From the NCBI RefSeq assembly GCF_003002955.1, contig NZ_PVTJ01000007.1, forward strand, positions 124,001-188,000: 64,000 nt of DNA. Direction: 5' to 3'. The stretch comes from Glycomyces artemisiae (GTDB lineage Bacteria; Actinomycetota; Actinomycetes; Mycobacteriales; Micromonosporaceae). Both the position numbers and the translations under genes were made by a program. The notes under the pieces were generated by a model. It ran no database searches. It was given only the letters and a program-made list of their open reading frames with translations, and was not told the origin of the DNA. Shown here in pieces: positions 25,477-33,806 of this stretch; within the stretch, counting starts at the first letter, position 1; each line of letters begins with the position of its first letter.

Positions 25477-26447
25477 GTGCGCTCTCCGATGCGGAAGACC
25501 CGGCGGACCGAGACGATCAGGACCAGGCCGATCGCGATGATGACGGTGCCGACGGCGTTGGCGTAGCCCCATTCGCCGGTGAGGTAGGCGCGGTAGGCGT
25601 AGAGGGCGAGGGTGGCGGTGGCGTCGTCGGGGCCGCCCGCGGTGAGGATGAAGACGAGGTCGAACATGCCGATGTCGACCAGGAGCCGCAGGAGGATCGC
25701 GGTGCCGATAACGTTGCGCAGCAACGGCAGTGTGATGCGGGTGAGCTGCTGCCAGGTGGAGGCGCCGTCGACGGTGGCGGCCTCGTAGACCTCCTTGGGA
25801 ATCGAGGTGATCTCGGCCATGACGAGGACCACGGTGAAGCCGATGACGAGCACGAAGGTGCCCGCGACGGCCCATCTGGCGGTGGCGCTGTCGAAGAGCC
25901 AGTCGCGGTCGCCGCGCACGCCGAGCGCGGCGAGCGCGTTGTTCAGCAGCCCGGAACGGGGGTTGTAGAACATGGAGAAGATGACGGCGTAGGCGGCACC
26001 GGAGATCACGAACGGGATGAAGACGACCGTGCGGATCGCCTTCCACCCGGGGGGCCGGAGCGCGAGGACCATGCCGACGGCGACGCCGAGCGGGACCTGG
26101 ACGAGGACCGACGCGGCGGCGTAGAACACGGTGTTGCCGAGAGCCTTGAAGAAGACGGGGTCGTCGAGGAGCGCCCGGTAGTTGGCGAGGCCGGTCCAGT
26201 CGAGCCGGAGGCCGCTCCAGTCGGCGAAGGCGGTGGCGACCATGACCGCGAACGGCACCAGGAAGAACGTGCCGAACAGGGCGAGGCCGGGCAGGAGCGA
26301 GAGGGCGACGGCGCGGCGCATGCCGCGCGGGATGCCGCCCGCGCGGCGGGCGGTCCGCCGCCGCGGTGCGGCCCCGCGCTCGGGCGGGGCCGCGCCGCCG
26401 GGTCCGGCGCCGAGGATCTGGGGCCGGGGGATCGTGGGCGTGCTCAT
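25473..26447 (-). CDS. carbohydrate ABC transporter permease (MalF type)
   Basis: A 324-aa permease of the MalF/UgpA family. A basic, proline-rich N-terminal tail of about 45 residues (RTARRAGGIPRGMRRA) precedes six helices. The EAA loop is KEVYEAATVDGASTWQQLTR, then ITLPLLRNVIG. The start at 26447 lies 2 nt after the stop of the binding-protein gene, and the end overlaps the next permease by ATGA, so translation is tightly coupled. It pairs with the MalG-type permease to form the channel. Confidence 0.93.
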   Translation of the reverse strand: MSTPTIPRPQILGAGPGGAAPPERGAAPRRRTARRAGGIPRGMRRAVALSLLPGLALFGTFFLVPFAVMVATAFADWSGLRLDWTGLANYRALLDDPVFFKALGNTVFYAAASVLVQVPLGVAVGMVLALRPPGWKAIRTVVFIPFVISGAAYAVIFSMFYNPRSGLLNNALAALGVRGDRDWLFDSATARWAVAGTFVLVIGFTVVLVMAEITSIPKEVYEAATVDGASTWQQLTRITLPLLRNVIGTAILLRLLVDIGMFDLVFILTAGGPDDATATLALYAYRAYLTGEWGYANAVGTVIIAIGLVLIVSVRRVFRIGERT

Positions 26448-26449
26448 CG

Positions 26450-27772
26450 TCAGCCGCCGAGGCCGGTCGCCGCGGCGTCGTCGGCGAGGCGCTGGAGGAA
26501 TTCGCCGGTGTCCATGTCGCCCTCGACGTACGCGGGCCACAGGTTCTTCCAGGCGGCGCTGAAGCCGGCCGGGCCGTGGACGCGGGCGTGCGGGTAGGTG
26601 TAGGCGAGGTCGGCGGCCTGTTCGACGAGGCCGGTGGCGAGGGGCTCCAGGCCCGCGTCGGCGGCGGCGGCGGGGTCGACGTCGACGGGCGGGTTGGCGC
26701 CGGTGGCGGCGGCCTGCGCGAGGACCTCGTCCTGTGAGGAGACGAAGCGGGCGAAGGCGTGGACGGCTTCGAGTTCGCGGTCCTCGACCGCGCCGGAGAC
26801 CCAGCCGGCGCCGGAGACGACGATCGCGCCGCGTTCGCCTGCGGCCCAGCCGGGTGCGGGCGCGTAGCCGGTCTTCTCGTAGAGGCCGGGGGCGGCCGCG
26901 TCGGTGGTGAGGTTGGTGGCGACGAACCAGGGGCCGTTGGAGACCATGGCGGCGTCCTCGGTGAGGTAGGCGGCGGCCGCGTTCTGGAAGTCCCCGGAGA
27001 ACGCGTCGGCGTTGACGTAGCCCGCTTCGTGCCAGGAGCGGAGGCGCTCGGTGGCGGCGACGACGGCGTCGTCGCTCCCCCAGTCGCCGTCCTCGATGCC
27101 CTCGTCGAGGAACGCGGCCCCGCCGGGGTGGGTGCCGATGAGGTGGACCCACATGAGCATCGTGGACCAGTCGCCGTCCATGGCGATCGCGGTCTTGCCT
27201 TCGCTCTCGAGCACGGCCGCAAGCGACTCGAATTCGTCCCATGTGGACGGGAACTCGTCGTATCCGGCGGCGGCGAGGAGGTCGGCGTTGTAGTAGATCC
27301 CGATGGCGTCGCGCTGCTGCGGGATGGCCCAGACCTCGCCGCCGCCGCCGGTGAGGGCGTCGAAGGCGTGGTCCTGGAACGTGCCGGCCCAGTCGGGGTC
27401 GGCGTCGAGGGCGGGCGCGAAGTCGTGGAGCCTGCCGGTCTCCTGGAGGGCCTTGATCTCGCCGGAGTTGAGCTGGAACAGGTCGGGGAGGTCGTCGGCG
27501 AGGGCGAGCCGCTGGTAGTACTGGAGGCGGTCGTCGCTCGACCCGGCGTTGGCGTTCTCGATCGTCTCGATGCGGTACCGCCCGGCGAACTCCTCGTTGA
27601 ACCGCTGCGCCGCTTCGTAGTTGTACTGGAGGAACGGGTCGGTGGGGCTCTCCTGGCAGGTGCCGCAGGTGATGACCACCTCCCCGGTGTCGCTCTCGGC
27701 GCCGCAGGCCGCGGCGGACGCCAGCAGGAGTGCCGCGGCGGCCGCGGCGGCGGTCGTGCTCGTCTTGGACAT
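26450..27772 (-). CDS. sugar-binding lipoprotein of an ABC importer
   Basis: A 440-aa extracellular solute-binding protein of family 1. The signal peptide ends in a lipobox (LLLASAAACGAES), so the mature protein is a lipoprotein with a Cys at about residue 25. The body has the usual two-lobe features (AQRFNEEFAGRYRIETIENA, a hinge FPSTWDEFESLAAVLESEGK, and GPWFVATN). A CGTC pair close to the N-terminus is unusual for the family. AAGGAG about 8 nt upstream of the ATG at 27772 sets the start. It feeds the two permeases that follow and is 39 bp after the FAD oxidoreductase gene. Confidence 0.92.
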   Translation of the reverse strand: MSKTSTTAAAAAAALLLASAAACGAESDTGEVVITCGTCQESPTDPFLQYNYEAAQRFNEEFAGRYRIETIENANAGSSDDRLQYYQRLALADDLPDLFQLNSGEIKALQETGRLHDFAPALDADPDWAGTFQDHAFDALTGGGGEVWAIPQQRDAIGIYYNADLLAAAGYDEFPSTWDEFESLAAVLESEGKTAIAMDGDWSTMLMWVHLIGTHPGGAAFLDEGIEDGDWGSDDAVVAATERLRSWHEAGYVNADAFSGDFQNAAAAYLTEDAAMVSNGPWFVATNLTTDAAAPGLYEKTGYAPAPGWAAGERGAIVVSGAGWVSGAVEDRELEAVHAFARFVSSQDEVLAQAAATGANPPVDVDPAAAADAGLEPLATGLVEQAADLAYTYPHARVHGPAGFSAAWKNLWPAYVEGDMDTGEFLQRLADDAAATGLGG

Positions 27773-27811
27773 GGTGCCGTCTCCTTCGATGGGCATGCAG
27801 GGGTGGCGCGG

Positions 27812-29455
27812 TCAGTAGCCCGCGACGCGCGGCCAGTGCCGCTCGACGCCCGCGTCGTCGAGTTCGCGCTGGAAGTCGGCCAGGAGCGCCTCGTCGGCGC
27901 GGACCTGCCTGGGGGTGGCGCCGCGGGCGGCGCAGAAGGCGACGAGGTGCCCGACGACCTCGCCGATGTTCCACTCCACCAGCGGCATCCGGTAGGCGCC
28001 GTTGGTGATGTGGGTGGTGCCGATGTTCTTCGCGGCGGGCAGGAGGTTCTCGACGCGCACGGGCAGCAGCGCGCCGAGCGGCAGCTCGAACGGGCAGCAG
28101 CCGATGTCGATGTAGGGGTCGCCTCCGGTGGAGGGGTGGAGGTCGATGCGGTACATGCCGATGCCGACGCTGTCGGGGTGGGCGACGGCGCCCGCGTCCC
28201 CGCGCACGTCGAGCGAGAGCTCCTGCTCGACCACGGTGTGCTCGGCGCGGATGCGGCGGGACTCCCTGATGTACGCGGCCTTCGCGAGGCCGTCCTCGGT
28301 GTCGCCCAGGAGGTCGCCGCGCAGGCGCAGGCCGGGCCAGCCGGTGCCGCCGTCGGGCCGCGGGGCCTCGGTCTGGAGCCAGTACAGGAAGGACCGGCTC
28401 AGCTCACGCGCGGCGGCCAGGTGCGCGTCGGCCTCGGGGTGGTCGAATACGGGGCCGCCCCAGTAGTCCATCTGCGGCCAGTTCACGAGCGTGACGTCGC
28501 TGGGGTAGGCGCCGGGGAGGAAGTTCCCGCGGGCGGCGATGCGCCGGAACGTCCACAGGTTCCGGTCCATCGATCCGACCCGCTGGTCGGCGTAGTCGGG
28601 CCGCAGGTCGGCGGGGTCGCCGTCGGGGTTGGGGAGGAACATGTGCTGCACGGGGCGGCGGGTCTTGGGGTGCGGGGCGGTGAGGGAGAGCTGCCCGTCG
28701 GGCCAGTCGACGGCCCCGGCGGACTTGAACTTCTCGTAGGCGTCGGGCCGGTCGATGACGTGGTCCTCGCCGGGCCGATGGTCGAGCGCGAAGCACACCG
28801 ACACCGGCTGCATGTTGAGCGGGTCGGCGGCCGCGGGGGCGTGCGGCTCGCCGGTCTCGGCCCGGGACTCCGCGCCGGCGACGTGCTCGACGCCCGCGAG
28901 CGGGAGGAGGTCGCCGGTCTCGGTGGCGTCGACGACCCACGGGGCGGCGATGACGCGGCGGGCGCCGGTGCGCCGGTCCTCGACGGTGACGGAGACGATG
29001 CGGTCGCCGTCGGTCTCCGCGGCGACGGGCGCGTGCTCCATGAGGACGCGCAGCCGCCCGGAGGCCCGCAGTGGGGCGATCATCGCTTCGAGGACGGCGA
29101 GGGTCACGCGCGGCTCGTGGCACAGGTCGGAGACCTTCGCGCCGCCGGGGTTGAAGGCGCGGCGGGTCCGGGCGGTCTCGGTCAGCGGGTAGTGGCGCCG
29201 GTAGTACTCGCGCACGCCCTCCCGGTAGGCCCGGTAGGTCGCGGTGCAGCCGAACCGCTCGATCCAGACGTGCTCGTCCGGGGGCACGGCCTGCGTGGTG
29301 AGGACGCCGCCGATCCAGTCGGTGGGCTCGGTGAGGGTGACGTGCAGGCCGCGGCGGGCGGCGGCGACGGCCGCCATGAGCCCGCCGACGCCGCCGCCGA
29401 CCACGAGCAGGTGTGTCTCAGGTTCGCTCATGTGATCCATGACATCAGGATTCAT
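27812..29455 (-). CDS. FAD-dependent oxidoreductase (FAD_oxidored family)
   Basis: A flavoprotein of about 547 aa with the N-terminal dinucleotide motif HLLVVGGGVGGLMAAVAAAR. A WVVDATETGDLLPLAGVEHV segment and a C-terminal LLPAAKNIGTTHITNGAYRM FAD-contact region are both typical of PF12831 enzymes found in carbohydrate-utilisation operons. It heads the sugar ABC operon and is divergent from an AraC regulator, so it probably acts on the imported substrate or a derivative. The start is uncertain: ATG at 29455, 29440 or 29431 are all in frame and none has a clear ribosome site. Confidence 0.87.
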   Translation of the reverse strand: MNPDVMDHMSEPETHLLVVGGGVGGLMAAVAAARRGLHVTLTEPTDWIGGVLTTQAVPPDEHVWIERFGCTATYRAYREGVREYYRRHYPLTETARTRRAFNPGGAKVSDLCHEPRVTLAVLEAMIAPLRASGRLRVLMEHAPVAAETDGDRIVSVTVEDRRTGARRVIAAPWVVDATETGDLLPLAGVEHVAGAESRAETGEPHAPAAADPLNMQPVSVCFALDHRPGEDHVIDRPDAYEKFKSAGAVDWPDGQLSLTAPHPKTRRPVQHMFLPNPDGDPADLRPDYADQRVGSMDRNLWTFRRIAARGNFLPGAYPSDVTLVNWPQMDYWGGPVFDHPEADAHLAAARELSRSFLYWLQTEAPRPDGGTGWPGLRLRGDLLGDTEDGLAKAAYIRESRRIRAEHTVVEQELSLDVRGDAGAVAHPDSVGIGMYRIDLHPSTGGDPYIDIGCCPFELPLGALLPVRVENLLPAAKNIGTTHITNGAYRMPLVEWNIGEVVGHLVAFCAARGATPRQVRADEALLADFQRELDDAGVERHWPRVAGY

Positions 29456-29459
29456 CCTG
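29446..29459. promoter_or_regulatory. inverted repeat in the FAD-enzyme/AraC intergenic region
   Basis: CAGGATTCATCCTG has perfect 6-bp arms with a 2-bp centre and overlaps the first possible start of the FAD enzyme gene. It is a candidate operator. Confidence 0.5.
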
Positions 29460-29462
29460 TAT

Positions 29463-29476
29463 TTACATGGCTGTAA
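29463..29476. promoter_or_regulatory. second inverted repeat overlapping the AraC promoter
   Basis: TTACATGGCTGTAA has perfect 5-bp arms and a 4-bp spacer. It overlaps a TAATAT/TATGCT -10 element (29474-29482) placed 5-8 nt before the GTG at 29488, so binding would affect the AraC gene's own, apparently leaderless, promoter. Confidence 0.5.
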
Positions 29477-29487
29477 TATGCTGGTCT

Positions 29488-30366
29488 GTGTCTGAGATTG
29501 ATGACGGCTTCCGAGCGCGGTTCGATGCGCAGTCGTTCGATGCGCAGTCGCGGCGGCTGCGCATGGCCGACGCGACCGCCCGCCAGCTCGTGCAGCCCGC
29601 CGGGTCGCGCATCGGCCCCCGCCTCCAGCAGGAGGTGCAGCTCATGCTGGTCCACGCCGGGTCGATGACCGTGCGCATCGACGGCGGCGAGCCCCGCACC
29701 GTCCCCGCCGGGCAGATCTGCCTGCTCCTGCCCGGCCACACCGAGCAGATCCGCTTCGACCCCCACGAGGACACCCGCGAGACCCTCGTCCGCGGCCGCA
29801 TGGAGGGCGCCACCGACCGGATGCGCGCCTGGCTGACCTCCCTGCGCCCCACCAGGACCCTGTCGTCGGCGCTGACCTACCTGGCGCGCGAGGCCGTCGT
29901 CACCGAGCAGACCCGGCTCACCGCCGACGGGGCCCTGGTCGACGCGCTCGCCACGGCCCTGCTGTGGCGGTTCATCGCCGAGTTCCGGAACCTCCCGGCG
30001 GCCCTGCCGCAGCCCATCGAGGACGCCCGCATGTTCATCCACCGGCACCTCGACGAGCCGGTCACGCTCGCCGACATCGCGGCCGCCGCCGCGGTCACCC
30101 CCGGCCATCTCGTGCGGATGTTCAACGCCCACATGGACACCACCCCGGTGCGGTACCTGTGGGACCGCCGCATCTCCCTCGGCGTCGAGCTGCTGACCTC
30201 GACTGGGCTCCCGGTCGGCTCGATCGCCGTGCGCTGCGGCTTCAAGACGAGCTTCCACTTCGCGCGGAAGATCAAGGACGCCACGGGCCTGTCCCCCACC
30301 GAGCTGCGCACGTCCACCGCGCGCACCGCGCCCGAGGCGCTCACCGCCGCAGACCGGACAGGCTGA
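29488..30366 (+). CDS. AraC-family regulator of the sugar-import operon
   Basis: A 292-aa regulator with an N-terminal cupin-type sensor (about residues 30-110, QLMLVHAGSMTVRIDGGEPR) and a C-terminal double HTH (DEPVTLADIAAAAAVTPGHL, then GSIAVRCGFKTSFHFARKIK and LSPTELR). I start at the GTG at 29488 because a -10 hexamer lies just upstream, which would leave ATG 29467 outside the transcript. It is divergent from the FAD enzyme/ABC importer unit and most likely controls it in response to the sugar. Its 3' end overlaps the convergent MFS gene by 26 bp. Confidence 0.9.
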   Translation: MSEIDDGFRARFDAQSFDAQSRRLRMADATARQLVQPAGSRIGPRLQQEVQLMLVHAGSMTVRIDGGEPRTVPAGQICLLLPGHTEQIRFDPHEDTRETLVRGRMEGATDRMRAWLTSLRPTRTLSSALTYLAREAVVTEQTRLTADGALVDALATALLWRFIAEFRNLPAALPQPIEDARMFIHRHLDEPVTLADIAAAAAVTPGHLVRMFNAHMDTTPVRYLWDRRISLGVELLTSTGLPVGSIAVRCGFKTSFHFARKIKDATGLSPTELRTSTARTAPEALTAADRTG

Positions 30367-31546
30367 CGACCGCCACGCCCGCGACGACCGCGCCCGCGCC
30401 GCCCATCGCCACGTGCGGCCCGGCCGCCGTCGCCGCCCAGCCGCCGAGCACGCCGCCGAGCGGGTAGCCGACGCCGTAGGCGGCCATCCGGGCGGCCGTG
30501 TTCACCCGCGACCGCAGCCGGTCCGGGGTGCTGAGCTGGCGCCACACGACCGCCGCGAGCACCACCGCGAGGTAGCCCAGGCCCCAGACCACGCTCGCGG
30601 CCACCGCCGCGGGTACGCCGACCGCGAACGCGCAGCCGACCGCTCCCGCCGCCGCGATCCACATGGCGCCGAACGCGACCGGCCGCTGCCCCGTGCGGCG
30701 GGCCAGCGCAGGCACTGCGGCAGTGGCCGCGAGCCCGCCGACCGCCCAGGCGGTGAACAGCAGCCCGGCGACCGAGCCGTCCCCGCCCGCGCCGAGCCGC
30801 TCCGCGGCCCACGGGACGGCCTGGGACACGAACACGCCCTGGCTGACCGCCACGGCGACGCCGAGCGCGATGGTGGACCGGACCGGCCGGTGCGCGAGCA
30901 GCCAGCGCGCCCCGTCCGCGATGTCGCGGTACAGGCCCGACGAGGGCCCCTCGGCCCGCTCCGCGCCCGGCAGGCCCGCCGCGGCGTAGCAGGCGAGGGC
31001 CAGCGCCGAGGCGGCCGCGCCCGCGGCGATCGCGTACGGGACCGGCAGCAGGGCGAGCGCGGCGCCGACGAGGCTCGGCCCGACCATCTCGACGACGGTG
31101 CTCGTCGCGAACAGCAGGGCGGTCGTCTCGGCGAGCCGGCCGGGAGGCGCGAGGGCCGGGACGAGGCCGAAGTTCGCGGCGTCGGCGAACACGAACGCGG
31201 TGCGCGCCACTGCGACCGCGGCGACGACCAGGAGCGGCGGGACGGGGCCGAAGAGGGCCGCGGCGGGGATCGCGGCGAGCGCGAGCGCGGTGGCGAGCTC
31301 GGCGGCGCGCAGGAGCGCGGCCCGGTCGCAGCGGTCGGCGACGGCGCCCGCGACCGGGCCGAGGATCAGGTACGGCAGGCCCTGGACGGCGACGAGCGCG
31401 GAGACCCACAGGGGCGAGCCGGTCTGCTGGTACAGGAGGACGGGGGTGGCGACCAGGGCCGCGGAGGCGGCGGCGAGGGAGAGGACCCTGCCGTACCAGT
31501 ACCTCCGCAGCGCCCGGTCGCGCAGGAGCCGGAGCGCGTCCGACAC
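30341..31546 (-). CDS. MFS transporter, exporter-like
   Basis: A 401-aa MFS protein with about twelve helices. The N-terminal segment ALRRYWYGRVLSLAAASAAL and the motif-A loop VADRCDRAALL resemble MFS_3 exporters. It begins with GTG 4 bp after the pyruvyltransferase-like gene, so the two form an operon. The combination suggests synthesis and export, or simply co-regulation, of a pyruvylated or otherwise modified glycan or small molecule. The 3' end overlaps the convergent AraC gene by 26 bp. Confidence 0.88.
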   Translation of the reverse strand: MSDALRLLRDRALRRYWYGRVLSLAAASAALVATPVLLYQQTGSPLWVSALVAVQGLPYLILGPVAGAVADRCDRAALLRAAELATALALAAIPAAALFGPVPPLLVVAAVAVARTAFVFADAANFGLVPALAPPGRLAETTALLFATSTVVEMVGPSLVGAALALLPVPYAIAAGAAASALALACYAAAGLPGAERAEGPSSGLYRDIADGARWLLAHRPVRSTIALGVAVAVSQGVFVSQAVPWAAERLGAGGDGSVAGLLFTAWAVGGLAATAAVPALARRTGQRPVAFGAMWIAAAGAVGCAFAVGVPAAVAASVVWGLGYLAVVLAAVVWRQLSTPDRLRSRVNTAARMAAYGVGYPLGGVLGGWAATAAGPHVAMGGAGAVVAGVAVVSLSGLRR

Positions 31547-31550
31547 GGGC

Positions 31551-32618
31551 TCAGGCGCCCGGGACCGGGTCGACCGGGACGCCGAGGCCCGGGTTGACCG
31601 CCTCCCTGGGGTGGACGAGGCCGAGGCTCCGTCCGATCTGGAGGACCCGCTCGGAGAACTCCAGGTTCGCCTCGCGGGCCTGGTCGAGCGCTTCGGGGGC
31701 CGGGCGGGCGTGCTCGACGGCGATGAGCCAGTCGGCCTGGCTCGCGTACGAGATCGGCCACCGGAAGCCGTGGAAGCGGGTCGAGTTGGGCTCCACGGCG
31801 ACCGCGCCGCGGCCGAGCAGGAGCGCCCAGTACAGGGCGTGGTAGGAGTTCGACACGACGACCTTGGCGGCGGCGAGGCGCGCGAGGGTGCCGCGGAGGT
31901 CCTCGGTGTTGTTGGTGAGGTGCTCGAAGTCGCGTCCGGCGGCGCGGGCCTGCGCGGTGTCGATGCCGCGCTCGTAGTGGTTGAGGACCACGAACTCGTG
32001 CTCGGGCTCGATGTCCCGCAGCTCGTCGAAGACCGGGAGCATGGCGCTGGCGCACGGGACCCACGGCAGGCCCGCGTCCCAGTCGCGGACGCCGACGGCG
32101 TCGGCGCGGGCGAGCCACTCGGGCCAGAGCCGGGTGACGCCGTCCTTGAGGACGCGCCTGCGCCAGCCGGAGGTCGGGTCGCGGTGGACGCCGGCCTGGA
32201 CGTTGTGGCCGATGCCCCACAGCGCCACGGCCGCGGGGCGCTGCTCGAAGATGGACTCCACGCAGGACTCGAAGCGGCCGGGGCCGACGAGTCCGCTCCC
32301 GCCGACGACGACGAGCTTGCCCTGGAGCGGGGAGTGCTTGCCCAGGCGCTGGAACGACGCGGCCTCGTAGAGGCTGATGGTCCCGCCGAGGCGCTGGACC
32401 CATTGGACGGTGCGGCCGGCGGCGGACCAGTGGTCGCCGACGTTGCGCATGTCGTTGCTCTCGCAGACCGCGACGACGTTCACGCGTTCGAGGAGCTCGG
32501 CGAGTTCGCGGTGGCTCCGTTCGGGAGCGGGTGTGGCGGCCGGGGGCGCCGCGCGTCCTGCGGCGGCCCGGTGGGTGTCGGTGGCGTCGGTTCCGTTGGC
32601 GCTTCGCGTGATCTGCAC
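31551..32618 (-). CDS. polysaccharide pyruvyl transferase family protein
   Basis: A 355-aa protein of the PS_pyruv_trans family. The N-terminal strand-loop NVGDHWSAAGRTVQWV corresponds to the family's N-[IV]GD start. The central region ALWGIGHNVQAGVHRD and the C-terminal VVSNSYHALYWALLLGRGAV, with its SxxH core, match the C-terminal lobe. These enzymes move pyruvate from phosphoenolpyruvate to sugar hydroxyls, but many relatives have other transferase roles. The GTG at 32618 has AAGGGA 8 nt upstream; the in-frame ATG at 32639 would bury that site. It is followed after 4 bp by an MFS gene. Confidence 0.78.
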   Translation of the reverse strand: MQITRSANGTDATDTHRAAAGRAAPPAATPAPERSHRELAELLERVNVVAVCESNDMRNVGDHWSAAGRTVQWVQRLGGTISLYEAASFQRLGKHSPLQGKLVVVGGSGLVGPGRFESCVESIFEQRPAAVALWGIGHNVQAGVHRDPTSGWRRRVLKDGVTRLWPEWLARADAVGVRDWDAGLPWVPCASAMLPVFDELRDIEPEHEFVVLNHYERGIDTAQARAAGRDFEHLTNNTEDLRGTLARLAAAKVVVSNSYHALYWALLLGRGAVAVEPNSTRFHGFRWPISYASQADWLIAVEHARPAPEALDQAREANLEFSERVLQIGRSLGLVHPREAVNPGLGVPVDPVPGA

Positions 32619-32852
32619 GGTGCGCTTCCCTTCTCGCATGGCTGGCGCGGTCCGGGCCCCCCTGCGGGACGCCGTTGTCGGAACCTTCACGGCCGCGGGG
32701 ACCCGGATCTTGCTTCGAGCGTATGGCCGGGTGCGACGGGCCCGCTGTCCACTGAGAGCCGTTGTGCGGGCCGGATCCTGCATCAACACAATGGAATCGG
32801 TGCGTTGAACTGCCGGTAACAGCGGGGCTTCTACCAGGGAAACTATTGATCT

Positions 32853-32868
32853 ACATAGTCTACTATGT
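32853..32868. promoter_or_regulatory. 16-bp palindrome between IclR gene and pyruvyltransferase operon
   Basis: ACATAGTCTACTATGT is a perfect palindrome apart from its 2-bp centre, set in an unusually AT-rich patch. It lies 4 bp after the IclR stop and 235 bp upstream of the pyruvyltransferase start. Minus-strand TAGACT inside it is a possible -10. It is a candidate IclR operator. The remaining gap to 32618 shows no gene. Confidence 0.55.
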
Positions 32869-32872
32869 CTAT

Positions 32873-33655
32873 TCAGTCGATCTCGGGGATGAGGATCGGC
32901 ACGAGGTCGGCCGCCGCCAGGCGCAGCCGCCGGTCCACCTCGCGCCTGCGGGCCTGCGGCAGGCCGGCCGGCACCGCGGCGGCCAGCGCGAGGCCGTCGG
33001 AGGCGCGGGCGCCGGTCCGCACGATCACGCCGGCGCAGGCCACGTCCTCGCGGTACTCGCCGGTCTCGGTGAACACGCCGGACCGGGCGCCGCGGCGCAG
33101 CTCGGCCTCCAGGCCGTCGGCGTCGCGCACGGTGCGGGAGGTGAACGGGCGCAGCCCCTGCTCCTTGAGCAGGCGGCGGCGCTGGTGCGCGGGCAGCCCG
33201 GCGAGGAGGGCCCGGCCCATGGCGGTGGCGTGGACGGCCTCGGGGAGGTCCACGGCGAGCCCGTCCAGCGGCACCGCGCCGGGGGCCGCGGCGTGCGCGG
33301 CGACGGCCAGCCGATCCTCGCGCAGCGACGCGAGGAACACGGCGGCGCCGGTCCCGGCGGCGAGGCGTTCGAGGACCGGGCGGACCCGGTCGAGCCGCGG
33401 CACGGCGCCGGGGGCCGGGCCGACGGCCTCGGGCCGGAAGTAGTGGCGGCCGTCCTCGCCGCGCCAGGCCCACTGGCGGTCGATGACCGTGCGGAGGTGG
33501 TGGTAGACGGTCTTGAGCGGGATGCCCGTGCGGCGGGCGAGCTGCTTCGCCGTGAGCCCCTGGGGGTTCCGGCTGAGCTGCTCGACGAGGCGCAGCACCC
33601 GGTCGGGGCTGCGGAGGGCGGGGGGACCGCCGGTCGGGGCGGGGACAGGCGCCAC
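32873..33655 (-). CDS. IclR-family transcriptional regulator
   Basis: A 260-aa regulator. The winged HTH (about residues 20-80) reads LVEQLSRNPQGLTAKQLARR, then TGIPLKTVYHHLRTVID, and is followed by an IclR effector domain (AVHATAMGRALLAGLPAHQR, ETGEYREDVACAGVIVRTG). I start at the GTG at 33655, which has GGAG 5 nt upstream; another GTG at 33685 lacks a ribosome site. It lies just upstream of, and on the same strand as, the pyruvyltransferase/MFS unit, with an AT-rich palindrome between them that may be its operator. Confidence 0.88.
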   Translation of the reverse strand: MAPVPAPTGGPPALRSPDRVLRLVEQLSRNPQGLTAKQLARRTGIPLKTVYHHLRTVIDRQWAWRGEDGRHYFRPEAVGPAPGAVPRLDRVRPVLERLAAGTGAAVFLASLREDRLAVAAHAAAPGAVPLDGLAVDLPEAVHATAMGRALLAGLPAHQRRRLLKEQGLRPFTSRTVRDADGLEAELRRGARSGVFTETGEYREDVACAGVIVRTGARASDGLALAAAVPAGLPQARRREVDRRLRLAAADLVPILIPEID

Positions 33656-33794
33656 GGCTGCTCCAAAGGGGATCGCTGGTCGCACCGGCGCTGGCGCGGT
33701 CGCTGGCGGCGGTTCCGCCCCCGTGCCGTGGAACCGTTCTCACTATCTTGGATTCGCGGGCCGCGCGGCGATTGCCCTCGGCCGCGCGGTCACC

Positions 33795-33800
33795 GATAGT
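33795..33800 (+). promoter_or_regulatory. -10 element of a leaderless promoter
   Basis: GATAGT ends 6 nt before the ATG at 33807, with no Shine-Dalgarno sequence between. Confidence 0.65.
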
Positions 33801-33806
33801 TAAGCG

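Noticed and set aside
26759..29476. A 905-codon plus-strand open frame antisense to the sugar-binding protein and FAD enzyme genes.
   Set aside because: Same compositional artefact; the minus-strand genes show signal peptide, lipobox and FAD motifs.
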